Assembly (NCBI GenBank): GCA_002412775.1
Contig: DHVT01000027.1
Coordinates: forward strand, 60,097-74,681
Length of the DNA stretch: 14,585 nucleotides
Direction: 5' to 3'
From: Firmicutes bacterium UBA5201
Lineage (GTDB): Bacteria; Bacillota; Clostridia; Peptostreptococcales; Acidaminobacteraceae
In this document: piece by piece, positions 7,127 through 14,564 of the stretch
Position numbering within the stretch: position 1 is the first letter of the stretch
Layout of the letters: every line of letters begins with the position of its first letter
The notes under the pieces: model-generated
Told to the model about the DNA's origin: nothing
Databases searched by the model: none
Seen by the model: only the letters and a program-made list of their open reading frames with translations
Made by a program: the position numbers and the translations under genes

Positions 7127-9115
7127 ATGAATGAAAAAATTAACGAGCGGATTCTGGCGCTCAGAAAAGAAATAGAACAGCACAATCATGTCTATTATGT
7201 GCTTGACAGACCTTCCATCACAGATGCTGAGTACGACCTCTTGATGAGAGAGTTGATTGCTCTGGAAGTTGAATATCCTGAACTTGATGATCCGCTTTCT
7301 CCGAGCCATCGCGTCGGAGGTTCTGTGCTCAGCGCGTTTCAAAAAGTGGCGCATAACACGCCACTGCTCAGTCTCGACAATGCCTACAATGCAAAGGAGC
7401 TCGCCGATTTCGACAGACGGGTGCGTAAAGAGGCGGAAGGTGAACTGGAATATGTGGTCGAGTATAAGATCGATGGTCTTTCTGTTGCCATCTTATATGA
7501 GAATGGCATTTTCAAAAGAGGTGCCACCAGAGGTGATGGAACTGTCGGTGAGGACGTGAGTGAAAATGTCAAAACCATCCGTTCCGTACCACTCAGATTG
7601 TACGATCCGGTAAACCTTGAGGTGAGAGGGGAGATCTTCATTCCCAAAAAGGGATTTATCGCACTGAATGAGCAACAGACGCTTCTAGGCAAAGAAAGCT
7701 TTGCCAATCCCAGAAATGCCGCTGCGGGCTCGCTCAGGCAACTCGATTCGAGGATTGCCGCGTCGCGCCCACTGGACATATTTGTTTTCGATGTGCTCAG
7801 TAGCGCAATGGACTATGGCCTTCATAGCCAGGTTGAAACCTTTGAATGGCTCAATTCACTAGGTTTTAAAACTGCGCCCTCAAAAAGATTCACAGCCATG
7901 GATGATGTAATCGAATACTGTGATCAAATGGTCGATGAAAGACATGGCTTGCCGTTTGAAATCGATGGTCTCGTCATAAAGGTCAGTCCTTTTGAGATCA
8001 GAGAACAGCTGGGCAACACTGCAAAAAGCCCAAGATGGGCGATTGCATATAAGTTTCCCGCTGAAATGGCGACCACAGTGATCAAAGACATCCAAGTTCA
8101 AGTTGGACGAACAGGTGTCATCACTCCTCTAGCGATTTTCGAACCCGTCAAAGTGGCAGGTTCTGTCATAGGAAAAGCAACGCTACACAACCAGGATTAT
8201 ATCAATGAAAAAGATATACGCGTCGGTGACACCGTCTGGGTCCAAAAGGCAGGGGACGTTATTCCGGCGGTTGTGCGTGTGGATTTGACCAAAAGACCAG
8301 ATGACAGTGGGCCGTTCAGATTACCGGATCAATGTCCTATATGCGGAACTGACACAGTGAGAGTCGAAGGAGAATCCGCCCTTAGATGTTTGAATGAAAT
8401 GTGCCCGGCGAAAATCAAAAGGGCACTTGAGCATTTCGTTTCAAGAAATGCCATGAACATCGACGGTGTCGGTGAAGCTTTGATCGAAACATTGATCGAA
8501 GCGGGACTGATTAAAGATTTGTCAGATCTTTACACACTGGATGCTCATTCGGAAACAATAATGAGCATGGAACGATTTGGCGAGAAGTCAGTTTCAAATA
8601 TGCTCGAAGCCATTGAAAAAAGCAAATCCAACGATCTGCACAGACTGATTGCCGGTTTTGGTATTCCGCTGATCGGGGAAAAGGCGGCAAAGACTCTTGC
8701 AAAAGCTTTCAAAAGCATGGATGGACTCATGAACGCGACTTATGATGAACTTGTGTCTACCGAGGAAATCGGTGACAAGATGGCGCTGAGCATCCAAAGA
8801 TATTTCGCCTCTGAAGAGATCAAGATGATGATCGATAGATTAAGGACAATGGGACTTAACATGACAAGTTTCAGTACTGAGACCGCAGAGGGTGTTTTCA
8901 GCGGAAAGACAATAGTGGTCACTGGCACCTTGACGCATTACACAAGAGATACGATCAAAGCTTTGATCGAGGAGAACGGTGGAAAAGTCAGCGGCAGTGT
9001 TTCCAAGAAAACAGATTTTGTGGTTGTCGGAGAGAATGCGGGTTCCAAAGCGGATAAAGCAACTGCGCTCGGTGTGCCGATGATTTCTGAGGATGATTTT
9101 GAAAAAATGTTGTAA
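7127..9115 (+). CDS. ligA: NAD+-dependent DNA ligase LigA
   Basis: LigA seals nicks in duplex DNA using NAD+ during replication and repair. With the start at 7127 the protein has 662 residues, typical for the family (about 665-670). Domain order is complete. The Ia domain has the NMN-contacting YY and D-x-x-EYD residues (about 20-37). The adenylation domain has the catalytic lysine K114 in YKIDG, followed by RGDG and EVRGE motifs. The OB fold follows. The four-cysteine zinc finger is C403, C406, C421 and C426. The helix-hairpin-helix region (NIDGVGEALIE and FGIPLIGEKAAKTL) comes next, and a C-terminal BRCT domain runs from about 589 to the end. A longer version starting at GTG 7118 is possible but lacks a ribosome site. 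It is the last gene of the run, followed within 10 bases by a terminator. In many clostridia gatCAB or similar genes follow; here they do not. Confidence 0.98.
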   Translation: MNEKINERILALRKEIEQHNHVYYVLDRPSITDAEYDLLMRELIALEVEYPELDDPLSPSHRVGGSVLSAFQKVAHNTPLLSLDNAYNAKELADFDRRVRKEAEGELEYVVEYKIDGLSVAILYENGIFKRGATRGDGTVGEDVSENVKTIRSVPLRLYDPVNLEVRGEIFIPKKGFIALNEQQTLLGKESFANPRNAAAGSLRQLDSRIAASRPLDIFVFDVLSSAMDYGLHSQVETFEWLNSLGFKTAPSKRFTAMDDVIEYCDQMVDERHGLPFEIDGLVIKVSPFEIREQLGNTAKSPRWAIAYKFPAEMATTVIKDIQVQVGRTGVITPLAIFEPVKVAGSVIGKATLHNQDYINEKDIRVGDTVWVQKAGDVIPAVVRVDLTKRPDDSGPFRLPDQCPICGTDTVRVEGESALRCLNEMCPAKIKRALEHFVSRNAMNIDGVGEALIETLIEAGLIKDLSDLYTLDAHSETIMSMERFGEKSVSNMLEAIEKSKSNDLHRLIAGFGIPLIGEKAAKTLAKAFKSMDGLMNATYDELVSTEEIGDKMALSIQRYFASEEIKMMIDRLRTMGLNMTSFSTETAEGVFSGKTIVVTGTLTHYTRDTIKALIEENGGKVSGSVSKKTDFVVVGENAGSKADKATALGVPMISEDDFEKML

Positions 9116-9120
9116 AAAAT

Positions 9121-9151
9121 GAAAATGGCCCCCTTGTGAGCCATTTTTTTT
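9121..9151 (+). terminator. Rho-independent terminator after ligA
   Basis: An 8-bp perfect inverted repeat, AAAATGGC (9122-9129) and GCCATTTT (9140-9147), encloses a 10-base C/T/G loop and runs into eight T residues (9144-9151). It begins seven bases after the ligA stop. The stem is AT-rich in its lower half and has only a 3-bp GC top, so strength is moderate. The A-rich 5' arm could also give some termination on the opposite strand. Confidence 0.85.
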
Positions 9152-9199
9152 ACGATACAGTTAATTCTCCATTACGAACACCCTATGAATCAGGGATTA

Positions 9200-9208
9200 T
9201 GATATAAT
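9200..9208 (+). promoter_or_regulatory. Extended -10 promoter for the second gene run
   Basis: TGATATAAT combines a perfect TATAAT (9203-9208) with the TGn extension of an extended -10 sigma-A promoter. No good -35 lies at 16-18 bases; the nearest TTACGA (9172-9177) is 25 bases away, too far. This fits promoters that rely on the TG extension. Transcription should start near 9215, giving a leader of about 30 bases before the ATG at 9244, with AAGAGGTG as ribosome site. The location between the ligA terminator and a five-gene run supports the call. Confidence 0.7.
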
Positions 9209-9243
9209 ATTGAATTGAAAAAGCAAATCAAAGAGGTGCAAAA

Positions 9244-10248
9244 ATGAGCGTTGGAAAACTGAGCAATGACGACCTTGAAAAAGTTGTACTAAAGAAAATA
9301 AAACCTGTCAGAAATGATATTCTCATCAGACCTGGCATTGGTGAGGATTGCGCCGCAATCGAATTTGGAGACATGGCCTGTGTGCTGACGACTGATCCGA
9401 TCACAGGTAGTGACAGCAATCTTGGGAAACTGGCCGTACACGTTTGTGTCAACGATATCGCATCAAGTGGATCCGTACCGATAGCGCTTCTATTGACCGT
9501 GTTGTGCCCCAAGGATACTTCCAAAGAAGTAATTGAAGATCTGCTGACAGAGGCAAACAATGAAGCCAACAGCATGGGTATAGAAATCATAGGTGGTCAC
9601 ACCGAACTGACGACGGCAGTGAATCGAATCGTGGTTTCGGCTACGGCAATTGGAAAAATCCCCAAAGACCAACTGATTCGAACTGGCAATGCAAAGAATG
9701 GGGACTGGATCTATCTGACGAAAAAAGCGGGGCTTGAAGGTACTGCTATCATAGCGACAGACAAAAGAAAAGATTTACTTGAAATACTCAGCAACAGGGA
9801 GCTAGACGAAGCAAAAGCGCTGATGAGACATATCAGCGTACTGGGAGAAGGTTTGATCGGTCAGAAGATAAAAGTATCAGCTATGCATGATGCCACTGAA
9901 GGTGGTGTGCTTGGTGCCATTCACGAACTTTGTGAAGCAAGCGGAAAAGGTTGCCGCATAAGGAGAGAGAAGATCTTGATTCATCCTGTGACAGAAAAAA
10001 TATGTGATTTTTATCATATTGATCCACTGAAGCTCATCGCCAGTGGTTCCATGGTTATGACAGTACCGGTCGAGCGGGCGACAGATCTTGAAAAAGCCCT
10101 TTTGGGTGCCGGTATAGAGTATTCCAAAATTGGAGTAGTCACAGACAGCCAAGAGAAAATCTTATGTTATGGAGAGGATTCTGTGGAAATGATCTGTGAA
10201 GAGATTTCATCACCTGAATCGGATGAGTTATACAAAGTGATTAATTAG
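9244..10248 (+). CDS. AIR synthase-related (PurM/HypE superfamily) ATP-binding protein
   Basis: This 334-residue protein has the two-domain layout of the PurM/HypE/SelD/ThiL superfamily of ATP-dependent enzymes. The N-terminal half carries the ATP/Mg-binding pattern: GIGEDCA (31-37), an acidic residue in TTDPITG (D51), VNDIASSG (69-76) and GGHTE (117-121). The C-terminal half has MHDATEGGVLGAIHEL, the position equivalent to the second substrate loop. It lacks the Sec/Cys and lysine N-terminal loop of SelD and the hydrogenase-maturation neighbours of HypE. It is also not ThiL or PurM by motif, so the best call is the uncharacterised clostridial AIR-synthase-related family. It heads the second gene run behind an extended -10 promoter, with AAGAGGTG before the ATG. 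A cell-wall amidase starts 19 bases downstream, suggesting co-transcription but no obvious shared chemistry. The substrate is unknown. Confidence 0.8.
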   Translation: MSVGKLSNDDLEKVVLKKIKPVRNDILIRPGIGEDCAAIEFGDMACVLTTDPITGSDSNLGKLAVHVCVNDIASSGSVPIALLLTVLCPKDTSKEVIEDLLTEANNEANSMGIEIIGGHTELTTAVNRIVVSATAIGKIPKDQLIRTGNAKNGDWIYLTKKAGLEGTAIIATDKRKDLLEILSNRELDEAKALMRHISVLGEGLIGQKIKVSAMHDATEGGVLGAIHELCEASGKGCRIRREKILIHPVTEKICDFYHIDPLKLIASGSMVMTVPVERATDLEKALLGAGIEYSKIGVVTDSQEKILCYGEDSVEMICEEISSPESDELYKVIN

Positions 10249-10267
10249 CAGAAAGGACAATCAAAAT

Positions 10268-12361
10268 ATGAATAAGAAAATTAAGGGGAAAATCGGATTA
10301 CTTTTGGCTTTGATCATGTGCTTCACATTGATCTCACCACTGCAAACCACATTTGCAAACATATATTCAGAATTTGAAAGTGTCGAACTTTATGACAGAA
10401 TCAGTAAAAAGGATATCTCTTACGAACCGATCTCACTCATGATCAAAGGCCAGGATGTTTTTTCCGATACGCCTGGAATCATCGTGAACGAGAGAGCTCT
10501 TGTCCCGATTGCAGCAATCTTCAATGAACTCGGCATTAAATACAGTTGGATTCAAGCCTCGGAAGAGATCGAGTTCAATGTGAATGGAAAATCGGTAGTC
10601 ATGCAGATCGACAACAAAAACGCAAAAATAAATGGTGTGAATACACTTTTGCCAGATGGTGTGGCACCGAGAATTTTCTCTTATGACGGCATAGGAAGGA
10701 CCTATGTGCCTGTAAGATTTGTGACTGAAATCCTTGGACTCAGCGTCTCTTGGATCAACGAGACGAGAACAGTGGCTATCAACAAGCAAGAACAGACAAT
10801 GACAGGCGCTTACCTGAACTATAAAAACAAATATCCTGAAATCAGACTCAAAGTCACAGGCGAAGTTGAAGCGACTTCCTTTGTGATCGGTGGTGCCGAT
10901 GTCGGTGGTCAAGACCAGATCGTGGTGGATGTACAGAACACCAATCTCAACATCACTACCATGGACAAAAACTGGTCCAAGACAGGCAATACTTGGATTT
11001 ATGACATCTATGACGGCATATTCGGACTGGATCGTGTGGAGCTCACAATGACCAGTACAAATCCTAAAACGACGAGACTGACATTGTTCCAAAATGAACG
11101 AAGAGGGCATGACATCTCCTATGATGCGACAACAAAAGAACTCGTCATCAGACTCATCAACACAGTGAACGAAGTTACTGTGGACAAAATATTCTCAACA
11201 GATACAGTGGTGATCAAGACCAGTGAAAATCCTATGTTCCAACCTACGGTCGAAGGCAACAAGATCATAGTGGATGTCATCGGCAGCTATTTGCATGCCA
11301 ATGAGGGCATCAAGGAAATGATCGCCGTCAACAAAGGCAAAATCAAATCTGTGACCTATGAGCAGAGGAAAGAAGCCTATTACGCACCTTGGGACGACAT
11401 CACACGTGTGACAATCGAACTTTTTGAAGCTCCTACTTATGACGACTTCTATGTGGAGGAAAGAGGTTCTGAGATATTGGTCTATGTGAGTGACAACCCG
11501 ATCAACAACTTTGATTATGTGAAACTCGATAGTTTCAAATCGAATTTGAGCATACGTCTTTTCGAAAACTCAAATGTTTCTTACAATTACAACCCGGACA
11601 CAAAAATGATTCAAATGTCAATTCCTAAAAATGTGACCGATCTGGGAGGTTTCGAATTCCCTGTGAATGACAATATCGTGGAATCCGTTGTGATTTCAGA
11701 AACTGCGGAAAGTTACGATATGGCTGTCAAATTGTCACCATCCACAACAGTTTCCAATTTGTCCAGTGGGGACAAGGTGTTGTTGACTTTCGTTAACCAA
11801 GTGATTCAGAATTCAGATTTCAACCAGACGCTTGTCGTCATTGATGCCGGTCACGGTGGTCGAGATCCTGGCGCGGTCGGAAGTTTGGTTCATGAGAAGG
11901 TACTGACACTCAGAGCTTCGTTGATGCTTCAGAAAGAACTTGAGAGACAAGGTTTCAAAGTGTACATGACACGTACCAAAGATGAATATGTCAATCTTTA
12001 TGATCGTGCGGCAATGGCAGAAGCTTTGAATGCGACAATATTTGTCAGTATTCACATCAATGCCCACACGGGTTCCACCGCAAATGGAGTTGAAGTGCTT
12101 TACGGCAACCAGTCGCTTTCCAGTGACAAAGGACTCGCACAAAAGATCCAAAATGAACTGGTCAAACAGCTTGGAGCGACCAATAGGGGCATTGCGCACC
12201 GTCCGAATCTCGCTGTGCTCAGAGAAACTTCCATGCCATCCGTACTCGCTGAACTCGGTTTCATCAGCAATCCAGCAGAGCAGAGCAAACTGATGGACAA
12301 CACATACCTCCAAAAGGCTGCAAATGCGATTGCAAAAGGCATTGTGGAGTTCTTGAAATAG
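10268..12361 (+). CDS. Secreted N-acetylmuramoyl-L-alanine amidase (Amidase_3) with stalk and AMIN-like domains
   Basis: This 697-residue enzyme cleaves the bond between N-acetylmuramic acid and L-Ala in peptidoglycan. A signal peptide is clear: basic N-region (MNKKIKGK), hydrophobic core (about 9-24) and a likely cleavage site after TFA at residue 30. Residues about 52-175 form a copper-amine-oxidase N-terminal-like domain (IIVNERALVPIAAIFNELGI, YVPVRFVTEILGL), a surface-association module in Clostridia. Residues about 185-510 hold repeated beta-rich segments, probably two or three AMIN-type domains that would bind the cell wall. The catalytic Amidase_3 domain runs from about 520 to the end. 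Zinc ligands are H529 (DAGHGG), E543 and H596 (SIHINAH), and the catalytic glutamate is E662 (LAELGFISN). All are present, so it should be active outside the membrane. The ATG follows GAAAGGA, and rph begins 12 bases after the stop. A role in cell separation or wall remodelling is inferred. Confidence 0.93.
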   Translation: MNKKIKGKIGLLLALIMCFTLISPLQTTFANIYSEFESVELYDRISKKDISYEPISLMIKGQDVFSDTPGIIVNERALVPIAAIFNELGIKYSWIQASEEIEFNVNGKSVVMQIDNKNAKINGVNTLLPDGVAPRIFSYDGIGRTYVPVRFVTEILGLSVSWINETRTVAINKQEQTMTGAYLNYKNKYPEIRLKVTGEVEATSFVIGGADVGGQDQIVVDVQNTNLNITTMDKNWSKTGNTWIYDIYDGIFGLDRVELTMTSTNPKTTRLTLFQNERRGHDISYDATTKELVIRLINTVNEVTVDKIFSTDTVVIKTSENPMFQPTVEGNKIIVDVIGSYLHANEGIKEMIAVNKGKIKSVTYEQRKEAYYAPWDDITRVTIELFEAPTYDDFYVEERGSEILVYVSDNPINNFDYVKLDSFKSNLSIRLFENSNVSYNYNPDTKMIQMSIPKNVTDLGGFEFPVNDNIVESVVISETAESYDMAVKLSPSTTVSNLSSGDKVLLTFVNQVIQNSDFNQTLVVIDAGHGGRDPGAVGSLVHEKVLTLRASLMLQKELERQGFKVYMTRTKDEYVNLYDRAAMAEALNATIFVSIHINAHTGSTANGVEVLYGNQSLSSDKGLAQKIQNELVKQLGATNRGIAHRPNLAVLRETSMPSVLAELGFISNPAEQSKLMDNTYLQKAANAIAKGIVEFLK

Positions 12362-12373
12362 AAAGGAATCTTA

Positions 12374-13084
12374 ATGAGAATTGATAATAGAACCAATGAT
12401 GAGCTCAGGCCTGTAAAGATTACAAGAAATTATCTTATGCATCCCGCGGGCTCTGTGCTGATCGAAATGGGCAACACAAAAGTCATATGTACGGCAACAG
12501 TCGAGGAAAAGGTCCCCCACTTTTTAAAGGGGGCCGGCTCCGGCTGGGTGACCGCGGAGTATGGCATGCTGCCAGGATCGACTGGACAAAGGAAAACCAG
12601 GAACACAAAGGGCATCGACGGACGAAGCCAAGAGATTCAAAGGTTGATTGGAAGATCCCTCAGGTCTGTCATTGACCTCAAGGCGCTCGGTGAACGCACC
12701 ATATGGATTGATTGCGACGTCATACAGGCAGATGGCGGCACCAGAACCGCATCCATCACAGGTGCATTTGTGGCGCTTTCCGACGCTGTGCTTAAAATCA
12801 TGGAACAAGGTCTCATTTCAACATCTCCGATCACGACAAACGTGGCTGCTGTCAGTGTTGGTGTTGTGGGAGGTCAAGTCATGCTCGACCTTTGTTATGA
12901 GGAAGATTCGTCAGCACATGTGGATATGAACCTCGTCATGACAGCAGAGGGCGAGTATATCGAACTGCAAGGCACAGGAGAAGAGCGACCATTCGACAAG
13001 AAACAACTCCAAGCATTGTTGGAGTCCGGTGAAAAAGGAATTGAGGCTTTGATCAAGGCACAAAATACAGCAATGATGAGGTGA
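12374..13084 (+). CDS. rph: Ribonuclease PH (tRNA nucleotidyltransferase)
   Basis: RNase PH is a phosphorolytic 3'-5' exoribonuclease that trims the 3' ends of tRNA precursors and other RNAs and works as a ring-shaped hexamer. The 236-residue protein is slightly shorter than the B. subtilis enzyme (about 245) but complete. It opens with R-x-D-x-R-x-x-D-x-LRP (residues 2-13). It carries the conserved GWVTAEYGMLPGST (57-70), the arginine-rich helix SQEIQRLIGRSLR (85-97), and the phosphate-binding GGTRTAS (121-127). The acidic residue pair that coordinates metal lies in the DLCYEEDS stretch of the second half. GAAAGGA sits 8-13 bases before the ATG. The next gene starts four bases after the stop. 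A tRNA operon begins about 1.1 kb downstream. Confidence 0.97.
   Translation: MRIDNRTNDELRPVKITRNYLMHPAGSVLIEMGNTKVICTATVEEKVPHFLKGAGSGWVTAEYGMLPGSTGQRKTRNTKGIDGRSQEIQRLIGRSLRSVIDLKALGERTIWIDCDVIQADGGTRTASITGAFVALSDAVLKIMEQGLISTSPITTNVAAVSVGVVGGQVMLDLCYEEDSSAHVDMNLVMTAEGEYIELQGTGEERPFDKKQLQALLESGEKGIEALIKAQNTAMMR
12511..12535 (+). other. GC-rich hairpin inside the 5' part of rph
   Basis: GGTCCCC (12511-12517) can pair with GGGGGCC (12529-12535), seven pairs including one G-U, around an AT-rich loop. It lies within the codons for residues 46-54 of RNase PH, a region conserved in the protein, so the repeat may be a by-product of coding. It is not followed by a T run and is not a terminator. 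Confidence 0.35.
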
Positions 13085-13088
13085 AATA

Positions 13089-13706
13089 ATGAGAAAAAGA
13101 GTGGTACTTGCTTCTTCCAACAAACACAAGCTCAAGGAAATCAAAGCGATCCTGGATGATTTTGAATTTGATCTGGTCGCGCTAGACGAAATAAATCTCG
13201 GTCATCTTGAAATTGAAGAGACCGGGACCACATTTGAGGAAAATGCCTATATCAAGGCGAAGACAGTTGCGGATCTTACGGGCGAAATCACCCTTGCTGA
13301 TGATTCCGGACTGGAAGTGGATGCGCTTGACGGCGCACCTGGCGTCTATTCCGCGCGTTATGCCGGTGAGCCTTCAAATGACATCAAAAATAATAAAAGA
13401 TTGATTGGCGCACTGGAGGGTATCCCTACTAGTGAGCGGACTGCAAGGTTCGTCTCAATGATTGTCATGTTGTTTCCGAACGGAGACAAACTGGAAGCAA
13501 AGGGAACACTTGAGGGCGTAATCGGCCACTCGCCCGCAGGACATAACGGATTCGGGTATGATCCACTATTCATAGTGCCCGAACTCAATCGTTGCCTTGC
13601 GGAACTTTCCACAGATGAGAAAAATGAAATCAGCCACCGTGCAAACGCACTGAAGCAATTGAAAACATTATTGAGGAATTATCATGAAAGTAGCAGTCAT
13701 CAGTGA
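13089..13706 (+). CDS. rdgB: XTP/dITP pyrophosphatase (RdgB/HAM1 family)
   Basis: This enzyme hydrolyses non-canonical purine triphosphates (XTP, dITP, ITP) to monophosphates and so keeps them out of DNA and RNA. The 205-residue protein has the family's triphosphate-binding start SNKHKLKEI (10-18), TFEENAYIKA (48-57), the catalytic acidic segment ADDSGLEVDALDGAPG (70-85) followed by YSARYAG, the base-pocket motif GHNGFGYDP, and SHRANAL near the C-terminus. A short, unusual tail (ESSSHQ) follows. The start overlaps the end of the ribosome site GAGGTGA, which itself spans the rph stop. The coding region runs 23 bases into the next gene. B. subtilis has the same neighbours as rph-ysnA-ysnB. Confidence 0.97.
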   Translation: MRKRVVLASSNKHKLKEIKAILDDFEFDLVALDEINLGHLEIEETGTTFEENAYIKAKTVADLTGEITLADDSGLEVDALDGAPGVYSARYAGEPSNDIKNNKRLIGALEGIPTSERTARFVSMIVMLFPNGDKLEAKGTLEGVIGHSPAGHNGFGYDPLFIVPELNRCLAELSTDEKNEISHRANALKQLKTLLRNYHESSSHQ

Positions 13707-14151
13707 CACACATGGACACACCGGTCGGATTATGGCCTATCTTGATCATGAAAAGGAAAATATAGATGAAATTTGGCATTTGGGTGATTATTACAACGAT
13801 TTCGCCATGTATTCGGGTATTCCCGTCATTGCTGTCAGAGGCAACGGGGACATTGGCGTCAAAGGCCCTGAGTCGCTCGTCATTGAACGCATGGGTCACA
13901 AGGTGTTCCTGACCCATGGACATCATTATCGAGTCAAGCAGTCCCTTATGCAGCTGTTTTACAAGGGTCTTGAAGAAAGCTTTGATCTGATCTGCTTCGG
14001 ACACACCCACAAACCGACCAATCTGTACGAGGAAGGGGTCCGACTCTTCAATCCGGGCAGTCCGACCCACCCCTATCCGTCATGCGCTCCAACCATTGGA
14101 ATTATTGAATTTTCTGACAATGGGTTCTGCGCAAAACATATTCATTTGTAG
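13684..14151 (+). CDS. Metallophosphoesterase, YfcE/MJ0936 (YsnB) family
   Basis: The 155-residue protein is a compact calcineurin-like phosphoesterase of the YfcE/MJ0936 group. The dinuclear metal-binding motifs occur in order: DTH (D8, H10), GD at 34-35, GNGD (53-56, usually GNCD or GNHD), HGH (78-80) and GHTH (106-109). Related proteins hydrolyse phosphodiesters or artificial substrates, and the natural substrate is not settled. The start lies inside the end of rdgB (23-base overlap, different frame), with GAGGA six bases before the ATG, so translation is probably coupled. It is the last protein gene in the window. The 69 bases that follow hold no clear terminator, only the tRNA promoter. 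Confidence 0.93.
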   Translation: MKVAVISDTHGHTGRIMAYLDHEKENIDEIWHLGDYYNDFAMYSGIPVIAVRGNGDIGVKGPESLVIERMGHKVFLTHGHHYRVKQSLMQLFYKGLEESFDLICFGHTHKPTNLYEEGVRLFNPGSPTHPYPSCAPTIGIIEFSDNGFCAKHIHL

Positions 14152-14172
14152 GGAAAATATCTTAAAAAGGTG

Positions 14173-14201
14173 TTGACGGGTATAGGCGAATCATGTATAA
14201 T
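14173..14201 (+). promoter_or_regulatory. Sigma-A promoter of the tRNA operon
   Basis: TTGACG (14173-14178) and TATAAT (14196-14201) are separated by exactly 17 bases, one mismatch from consensus overall. Transcription should start near 14208, about 13 bases before the first tRNA. This is a strong promoter, as expected for stable RNA genes. A G directly before the -10 box is not the TGn extension. Confidence 0.92.
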
Positions 14202-14220
14202 AAAATTCGTCAGTAAACAA

Positions 14221-14297
14221 CGGGGTGTAGCGCAGTTTGGTAGCGCATCTGGTTTGGGACCAGAGGGCCGCGGGTTCAAATCCTGCCACCCCGACCA
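14221..14297 (+). tRNA. tRNA-Pro(UGG)
   Basis: The gene folds into a full cloverleaf: acceptor CGGGGTG pairing CACCCCG, a D arm with GCGC stems, anticodon stem TCTGG/CCAGA enclosing TTTGGGA with anticodon TGG at 14255-14257, and T arm GCGGG/CCTGC around TTCAAAT. Discriminator A and an encoded CCA end follow. It is the first gene of the tRNA operon. Confidence 0.97.
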
Positions 14298-14301
14298 ATG
14301 T

Positions 14302-14378
14302 GCGTTCGTAGCTCAACTGGATAGAGCACCGCCCTTCTAAGGCGGGGGTTAGGGGTTCGAGTCCCTTCGGACGCACCA
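14302..14378 (+). tRNA. tRNA-Arg(UCU)
   Basis: The acceptor stem is GCGTTCG/CGGACGC with one G-U pair. The D arm is GCTC/GAGC. The anticodon stem CCGCC/GGCGG encloses CTTCTAA with anticodon TCT at 14336-14338. The T arm is AGGGG/CCCTT around TTCGAGT with one G-U pair. Discriminator A and encoded CCA follow. It starts four bases after tRNA-Pro. Confidence 0.96.
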
Positions 14379-14403
14379 TTAAATGTTTATTTTCGAAAGT
14401 TGT

Positions 14404-14480
14404 GGCGACTGTCGTCAAGTGGTTAAGACAAAGGACTGTGACTCCTTCATGCGTGGGTTCAAATCCCATCAGTCGCCCCA
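14404..14480 (+). tRNA. tRNA-His(GUG)
   Basis: The anticodon GTG (14438-14440) sits in the loop CTGTGAC on an AAGGA/TCCTT stem. The acceptor GCGACTG/CAGTCGC is extended by an encoded G(-1) at 14404 pairing with C73, the identity element read by histidyl-tRNA synthetase. The D stem is three pairs (GTC/GAC). The T loop is TTCAAAT. CCA is encoded. Confidence 0.96.
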
Positions 14481-14486
14481 TTTTAT

Positions 14487-14561
14487 TGGGGATTCGCCAA
14501 GCGGTAAGGCAACGGACTTTGACTCCGTCATTCACAGGTTCAAATCCTGTATCCCCAGCCA
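14487..14561 (+). tRNA. tRNA-Gln(UUG)
   Basis: The acceptor stem TGGGGAT/ATCCCCA starts with the U1-A72 pair typical of bacterial tRNA-Gln. The anticodon stem ACGGA/TCCGT encloses CTTTGAC with anticodon TTG at 14519-14521. The T loop is TTCAAAT. Discriminator G and encoded CCA end the gene. It follows tRNA-His by six bases. Confidence 0.96.
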
Positions 14562-14564
14562 TAG

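Noticed and set aside
9244..10248. Selenophosphate synthetase (SelD) or hydrogenase factor HypE
   Set aside because: The SelD N-terminal Sec/Cys-Lys loop is missing, and no selenium or hydrogenase genes are nearby; motifs fit a generic AIR-synthase-related protein better.
12511..12535. Possible intragenic terminator or regulatory hairpin in rph
   Set aside because: There is no T run after it and the codons encode a conserved RNase PH segment; kept only as a low-confidence structural note.
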